From Bolinopsis microptera (Eukaryota > Ctenophora > Tentaculata > Lobata > Bolinopsidae), in assembly GCF_026151205.1 (NCBI RefSeq), contig NC_087078.1:7332675-7396674 (forward strand): a DNA stretch of 64,000 bases. The letters run 5' to 3'. Position 1 is the stretch's first letter, and each line of letters opens with the position of its first letter. The translations under genes and the position numbers were made by a program. Below the pieces are notes generated by a model, which saw only the letters and a program-made list of their open reading frames with translations, was not told the DNA's origin and ran no database searches. Of this stretch, positions 58,501 to 64,000 are shown one piece after another.

Positions 58501-61500
58501 TGAGAAGCGACCTGCTTTATCAGAGAAACTTGTGTTCCAACTATACTTTTTTAAATCATAGTGCAGTGTAATGCTTTCATCGTCGGTTTTCATTGTACAG
58601 AATTAATTTATTATAAATTATTTTAATTATTATCATAATTATGTTAGGAAGTGCTCGTGAGATAGCTGTTGATGGATAGTTGAAGTAAATAGTTGAAGTA
58701 TATGGGTATCTTAAAATGAAATGCACAAGCATAAGTCAATTGAACCGCCAGCAATACTGACAATACATGGTGGAGTTCCTTTCAACAGCTCCTTAGTGAC
58801 ACGAATTGTAGCACAGTGCAAATTACCACGAGTGTAAGAACACTCTTTGTACTACCGTGTGCTGTGTTATAAAGATTAGCGCTACTGTCGCTACACAACC
58901 GGCTACATATTGCACAGACCACAACTGTTAATAGCACCTAAAAGTGTATTTATTTTTAATTACTTCAAGCATTTTCGGTTTTTAGTTTTTTAGTTTAATT
59001 TTAAATTAGTTTTTAATGTTTAAAGGTAAGGGTAGTTAAAAAAGGTGGTTTAAATTTTGGTCCCGTGTAAAGGTTTCAAAGATAGGAAGTGAAACAAGAA
59101 AGTTGATGAAGGAGTAACAATAAATAACACATGTCAGGGCGTGCTGTGGAAAAGCCGCGCAGTGCTGCAACAGTCCCTGATCTCAGTCGTATGTACAACT
59201 TTGTGTGTAACATTCTGCGCATTCTTTTGTTCCCATACCTGGGTGTGTAAGGATGATTTAAAATCACGCACATTCTGCCCTAGAACTGAAATTAGATCAT
59301 ACCTTCGGAAAAAACTAAAATTTTTGCATGTGCCCTGGCCCTGTATTCCAAAACGTGGAAGGGCACTAAATTATCTTACATGTTGCCTGAACAAAATAAA
59401 CAGTAGGCAATTAAAAGGACAAATCATAAGCAAAGGTATCAACTGACCTAGAAAATTTCTAAAATAAAACATCTCTTGTACCGTGTCCTGAACGTTAAAT
59501 GAATGTAGTATAAAAGGAGGTGTGTTTCCGTGAAAGTATCTTAAAACTTATTAGATTTACCCAACACAGCTCATAAATGTGACTCTCCGCGGTCCTCCTG
59601 GGATGGCTACCTGACCCCACCTACCTAGTAAGTGAGAACGCAACCCACTAAACTTTTCTGTAAAACTCACTCTCATTATAATGTGTTACGATATGCACCA
59701 AACTGACACTGGTTGATATCGTGTGTTCTATTTTGTAGGATGTAATTTCAATTTATACATATCTTTCACTACAGCTTTGATTTAATAGTACGCTGACATG
59801 TACACAACCGCTTCATATGTATACATTTATATGCCGTTATTTTTCACAATTTGGGATTTATCTAGTCAATCATGTGCACGGCTTAATCTTTAAATGATTT
59901 CCAATACTTTGCAATATTGAACGAAAAAATAAAGCCCCTCTTGCAGTGTATAAATGATAATGTAGCAGAGTTTCTGCTACCGTCCTGGCTTGTTCTGACT
60001 CTACCTTCTCTTAGGACAAGCAGGAAGATAGACCGAAAAGAGGGGGAAGACGTGGTTCCCGCGACGATTCAAGAGAGCGGAGTCGCGAGCCACGCTCGCG
60101 CGAGAGGAGCAGAGATCGCAGCCAGCGACCCCGCAGTCCCCCGAAGAGGGTGGAGGAAAGGAGAAGAGAGAGAAGTGAAGATAGGAGAAGGAGGAGGAAG
60201 TCTCCTTCTAGAGAGCGTTCTAAAAGAGGTGAGTACGGTTTTTGTTGTTGTTGAGTGCACGGTTTTTTTATCCATCGAATTATACTTTTCGCTGGATGTC
60301 CGACTCATCCTAGGCATGTGAAATGTGAATTACGTTATCGAAGGAGTCCATTTCCGGAGACTATTCCGTGCCATGTACAAATTTAACTCTGATTATATGA
60401 CCCTACTGATCCTGTAATACTATACTCGAGCTTGAAACTTAACTCAATCCTGGCCAATTCTAAACCTCACTTCAACTCGATTATCTCCACCCTAATCTTA
60501 ACGATTAAATTTGTTAGTGTTGAAAAGCTAAGACCTTTGGCAATCCGCTTGAACAACATGAATCATAAAGGTAAAGAATTAAGGAAGGCCCCTCTCCTCT
60601 TGTCACAATCGTTCATAATGTTACGGATTTATCTACCAAATACTGGTATTTTATCACCATCTCTCATACAAAGCAAACAACCATGCTGCTCGCGTCAAAT
60701 CCTTCGGCGCGCGCGCGCGTGCATCTATGTACGCAATTATTTTCAGCTTGGATGTATAATAACAATTAACCTTATCGAGTGTGCGATGTACATTACGTCA
60801 TACAATTTGTACTCAACTCCCTAGTGTAGTATTACACGGATATTGTCTAATGATAATTATCCATCAGGATACGAATCAGGCGGGTCGGACGACGAAAGGA
60901 GATCTGAGCGAAGAGAGTGAGTTTGCTTAGTTCTTATTCACTCTTCTCTTGAAGCCAATTATTGTTTGTCAAAGGAGTTTCTCGACAATTAATTACTTTA
61001 TCAAAGTTTTATAAAGTATGCTCAAACGCTGATACCCTAGTGAACCCAGTGACGAAGCTCAAATTAGAAAAAAGTTGGAGAAGAAAAAGAGAGCACGATA
61101 CGACGCGTACAGGAAGAGACTAGACGGCTGGGAACTGAGGGAACGCCAGAAGAGGCGAGAGTACGAGGCGTACGAGGACCACGAGGCTGAGAGGAAAGAA
61201 GAGCAGGCAAAGGAGAGGAAGAAGATCGCTGCGTTTCTTGAAGATTATGAAGATGAACGTGACGATGAAAAATACTACAGAGGTATGTTGAAGTTCGATT
61301 AATATAACAGTTAACATGAAACCTTATTTGTGAATTGGATTTAACGCGAACTGTAGGCTACTGATAACACCAACATGTGTTATTCCATTGTGTATGAAAG
61401 TTATTTATTCTATATTTATGCAGGTTCGGCACTGTCGAGGCGTATTCGAGACAGAGAAAGGGAAATAGAGTCAGACGAGAGGGACAGGAAGAAGGAGAAG

Positions 61501-63021
61501 GAAGAAGTAGAGGAACTGAGACGCAGACTCCAGGAGGAATACCCTGATAAGGATCCTGATGAGCTGATCGCTAAATTAAACAAAGCAGAAGAGAGTGGAT
61601 CTGAGGAGTCACCTGATTCCTCGCCAGTCCACGCTGCTAAACCCCTCGTTCCAAACCTTTCAGAAATCTCACTTCCAGCTCAGATAATCGAACCACCCTC
61701 CAGTGACAGGCCCTCCAGAGATAGGCACTCTATCGATAGATACTCCCGAGACAGACATTCCAGAGACAGACATTCCAGAGACAGATCTGTCACTCCTAAC
61801 ATGCCTCCTGCTCCTCCAGCCACCATAATCATTAAACAACCTGCCATGAAGGCTGTTCCTAATGCTTCCCCAGCTGCAAACTCTAATAATGGCCCTGTTT
61901 TTGGTTTCCAGATGAAAACCGGAAAATCAGTAAGTTGCATCTGGAATCTCAATTTGCATATTATATACTCTACTGGATATTTATGACTCTAATCAGCCTT
62001 TATCATATCCCATTATTTTCACCATGTTTGTTTGTTTTGTTAACCTATTGTTCTTGCAGTCCGAGTCGACGACAACCATACAATTAGGCGGTAAACGTAA
62101 GAAGCTGGAGGTGAGCAATGTCTTCAATCAAGACGAGGACGAGGAAAACAATGACAACTCTCGAAAATTAAAACTGTCACTACCTTCAGCGGAGGACAAG
62201 AGGGTAAGTTTCTTCACTTTTACCATGACCTTGGAATGAACGTTCTGAATCTTGTTAGTTTTTAAGCTTTACAATCATAGCAATTGTTAACATTCCAAAT
62301 AGCTGTTAATGCTAATTCAAATTTCAGTTGACGGATTCTCTGATAAAGAACAACCCACTTTCGGGAAAATCTAATCCTCTCCCTCATTCTGCTGACACAC
62401 CTGAAGAAAAACCTACCATCAGTGCAGAGGATAAGCGGAAAAGCATAAAACAGCTAATTGACAAGTACGTATTATATATTTAACATTACTTTAATGTGAC
62501 CCTTGCTATATTATTTCAACAACATATTACTCCATTTTAGTTACCATTTACAATTAATATTCCCAGGATTCCCACACAAAAAGAGGAACTGTTCGCTTAT
62601 CCTTTGGACTGGTCCGTACTAGACAAGGATCTGATGGAGCGCCGAGTGAAGAGTTGGATAAACAAGAAGATAGTGGAGTATATTGGGGAGGAGGAGCCCA
62701 GTTTGTGTGGATTTATCTGCAGCAAAGTTCTCGCTCAATCTCAGCCTGAAAACATTCTTCAAGATGTCGCTATTGTAAGTTTCATGCTACTGTATCAAAC
62801 GTAGCATCTTCAATGTTCATATCGGTCTGTTGGTGTTGAAAATTCAATAGATTTGTCTTTGTTTGTGACTTATATTATTAGTTTATACAGTTTTTTTTGT
62901 AACGGTGATTGAATTAATAATCTGACAGGTGTTAGAAGAGGAGGCAGAGGTGTTCGTTGTCAAAATGTGGCGACTTCTCATCTACGAGACAGAAGCAAAG
63001 AAACTAGGTCTTGTGAAATGA
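55523..63021 (+). CDS. RBM25: RNA-binding protein 25, splicing factor (15 exons)
   Basis: Coding exons: 55523-55642, 55858-55986, 56965-57022, 57154-57251, 57449-57550, 57672-57824, 58005-58088, 60015-60228, 60868-60916, 61041-61282, 61424-61929, 62060-62203, 62328-62464, 62567-62774, 62929-63021; 2,337 nt, 778 residues (human 843). All phases close. Domains in order: Pro/Met-rich N-terminus (IHMGIPIGIQP), RRM (RNP2 TVFIGNIS; RNP1-like AFGFCEYRDPEATLRALR), EREIRSFRDTYK as in vertebrates, RS/RE-rich region (exons 8-9), EDYEDERDDEKYYRGSALSRR (split over exons 10-11), and a C-terminal PWI domain (PLDWSVLD, RVKSWINKKIVEYIGEEEPS, ending LLIYETEAKKLGLVK). RBM25 binds exonic enhancers and recruits U1 snRNP through LUC7L3. 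An AG just before the first ATG shows a 5' non-coding exon upstream. A possible poison exon lies in intron 7. Confidence 0.97.
56163..56891. mobile_element. 729-bp near-perfect palindrome flanked by TTAA
   Basis: The arms of about 355 bp (starting GGGGGCCGGGGGGGTCTTCA, ending with the complement) meet at a short centre near 56,527. TTAA lies at both ends (56,159-56,162 and 56,892-56,895), the target duplication of piggyBac-type elements. It has no ORF and lies in RBM25 intron 2. Confidence 0.88.
58394..58440 (+). other. possible poison exon of RBM25
   Basis: GTGATTTCTGCAG precedes and GTGAGT follows a 47-nt segment, both strong splice signals. Read in phase 0 after exon 7 it gives TSFSSDSPNII and then TGA. 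Its length is not a multiple of three. Inclusion would therefore end translation early. Genes for RS-rich splicing factors often regulate themselves with such exons. Confidence 0.35.
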
Positions 63022-63846
63022 AACCTGTGTGCTGCCGAGCCGTGTGCTGCCACATTTATAGTTTTCCCGTGAAATTGTCAGAAAGATCAGAAGGTATGGG
63101 TAAGTTGGAGTGTTTTTCTCTTCAGTTTCAAATGAAATGAGTACAAGAAAGTGATGTATACTTGACTGTGGGGCGGGCTTTCAGTTGCTTAAATTATATC
63201 GATGGACAGTTTTTATTTTCGTTTAATCAAAATCGCCAATTGTCTTTTAAGGATAGGGTAGTCAGTACTAGTATGCAGTGCCAAATGAATGATGAATCTG
63301 CCCACCCCCATCTGCCGTACTATAAATAAGTTTCCAAAATATAAAACTGCATGAAATGTTGTTTATGTGATCCTACTTTAGATTGGCACTGCAGAATATA
63401 ATAATGTGTATTTAGGGTAAACTTATGACAGTTCGCACTTAATAGTAATAAGTTAAAATTGAATTACCCTATATATGTTGAATAATTTATGTTAGCATAA
63501 AATATCTATGAAGCTGTTTTATTCTGAACGAATTTTGTCCAATTCTTACATATGATTCTGTTTTATTGATATTAGAAATTGTTCTTATTTGTTAAACTAA
63601 CAATGGCCCTAGTAGTAGTTGCTAATAATAGTTGGCATTCTGCCCGCTACAGATTAGCTAGGGCAGATAAGATAACTGCCGATTTAAAGTTAATAGTACA
63701 ATAAATATGCCTAAAATAACTGCCAATATCAGACAAAGATGTTGGTCAATGTTCCGGATGAAAAAAATGTGCATCTATCACCACATCTACAGCCAAATTT
63801 TCTGTGGTTACTATTTTTAATGAGTTAAAATAACCAATGGAAACAG
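63022..63846. other. RBM25 3' UTR and spacer
   Basis: It is non-coding, with a candidate poly(A) signal AATAAA at 63,700-63,705. Confidence 0.45.
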
Positions 63847-63915
63847 GTCAAGAACTTCGTCTTTGCAACATTCAAAGTTCTCTTCAGAGACGAGAGAGCC
63901 GCTCGTCCTCGAATG
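63847..63915 (+). CDS. possible internal exon of a further gene
   Basis: AAACAG precedes a 69-nt frame (VKNFVFATFKVLFRDERAAR..., phase 0) followed by GTAATC. The peptide is not low complexity, but no neighbouring exon was found before the window ends, and the family is not recognised. Confidence 0.3.
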
Positions 63916-64000
63916 GTAATCCTTTTGCGCCTCTTTACCTTCTCTATGTTTCTATGGGATTCAACATCCCTGGTATTGATGACTTCTTTCCTTCCTACCT

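Overview
This is a piece of an AT-rich, intron-rich animal genome, probably from an early-branching invertebrate such as a cnidarian; the sequence alone does not fix the species. The evidence is spliced homologues of animal genes (NPHP1, IRF, RBM25, a SNX22/24-type PX protein, a NOL7-type nucleolar protein, a CRIM1-like secreted protein). GT-AG introns have reading phases that close exactly. Between the genes lie non-LTR retrotransposons, tRNA-derived SINEs, hAT-, MULE- and fold-back-type DNA elements, and many mini- and microsatellites. No bacterial genes, rRNA, CRISPR array or functional tRNA gene was seen.

Layout. 1-474: 3' end of an unrecognised gene. 2,989-5,901 (-): four-exon secreted cysteine-rich protein. 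8,863-10,696 (-): PX-domain protein. 11,325-12,655 (-): NOL7-like gene. 13,100-16,500: SINEs, a decayed transposon nuclease-like fragment and a terminal-inverted-repeat (TIR) element. 16,600-34,090: a nested retrotransposon complex. It holds two large inverted arms, each with part of a CR1/L2-like element, flanking a second related element, all riddled with younger insertions. 35,236-36,562: a MULE-type element with a FLYWCH-containing ORF. 36,757-41,761 (+): NPHP1 in 13 exons. 42,498-52,222 (-): an IRF transcription factor in 12 exons, with two ORF1-only retroelements, a tandem exon duplication and long simple repeats in its introns. 54,196-55,326 (+): an orphan charged-repeat protein. 55,523-63,021 (+): RBM25 in 15 exons. 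A possible exon of another gene lies at 63,847-63,915.

The most unusual system is the retrotransposon. Its ORF1 fuses an AlkB-type 2-oxoglutarate/Fe(II) dioxygenase domain to an SGNH hydrolase (esterase). Its ORF2 carries a PHD finger, an APE-like endonuclease and a reverse transcriptase. The two copies suggest that ORF1 and ORF2 share one frame and may be a single polyprotein. A retroelement carrying an RNA/DNA-demethylase-like domain could remove base methylation from its own RNA; that role is inference.

The host genes look like ordinary housekeeping, ciliary and immune genes. NPHP1 and IRF are convergent, about 0.74 kb apart. IRF and the orphan/RBM25 pair are divergent, about 2 kb apart, across a 91-bp minisatellite. 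All exon models were made by eye from splice signals, phase and family similarity, without transcripts.
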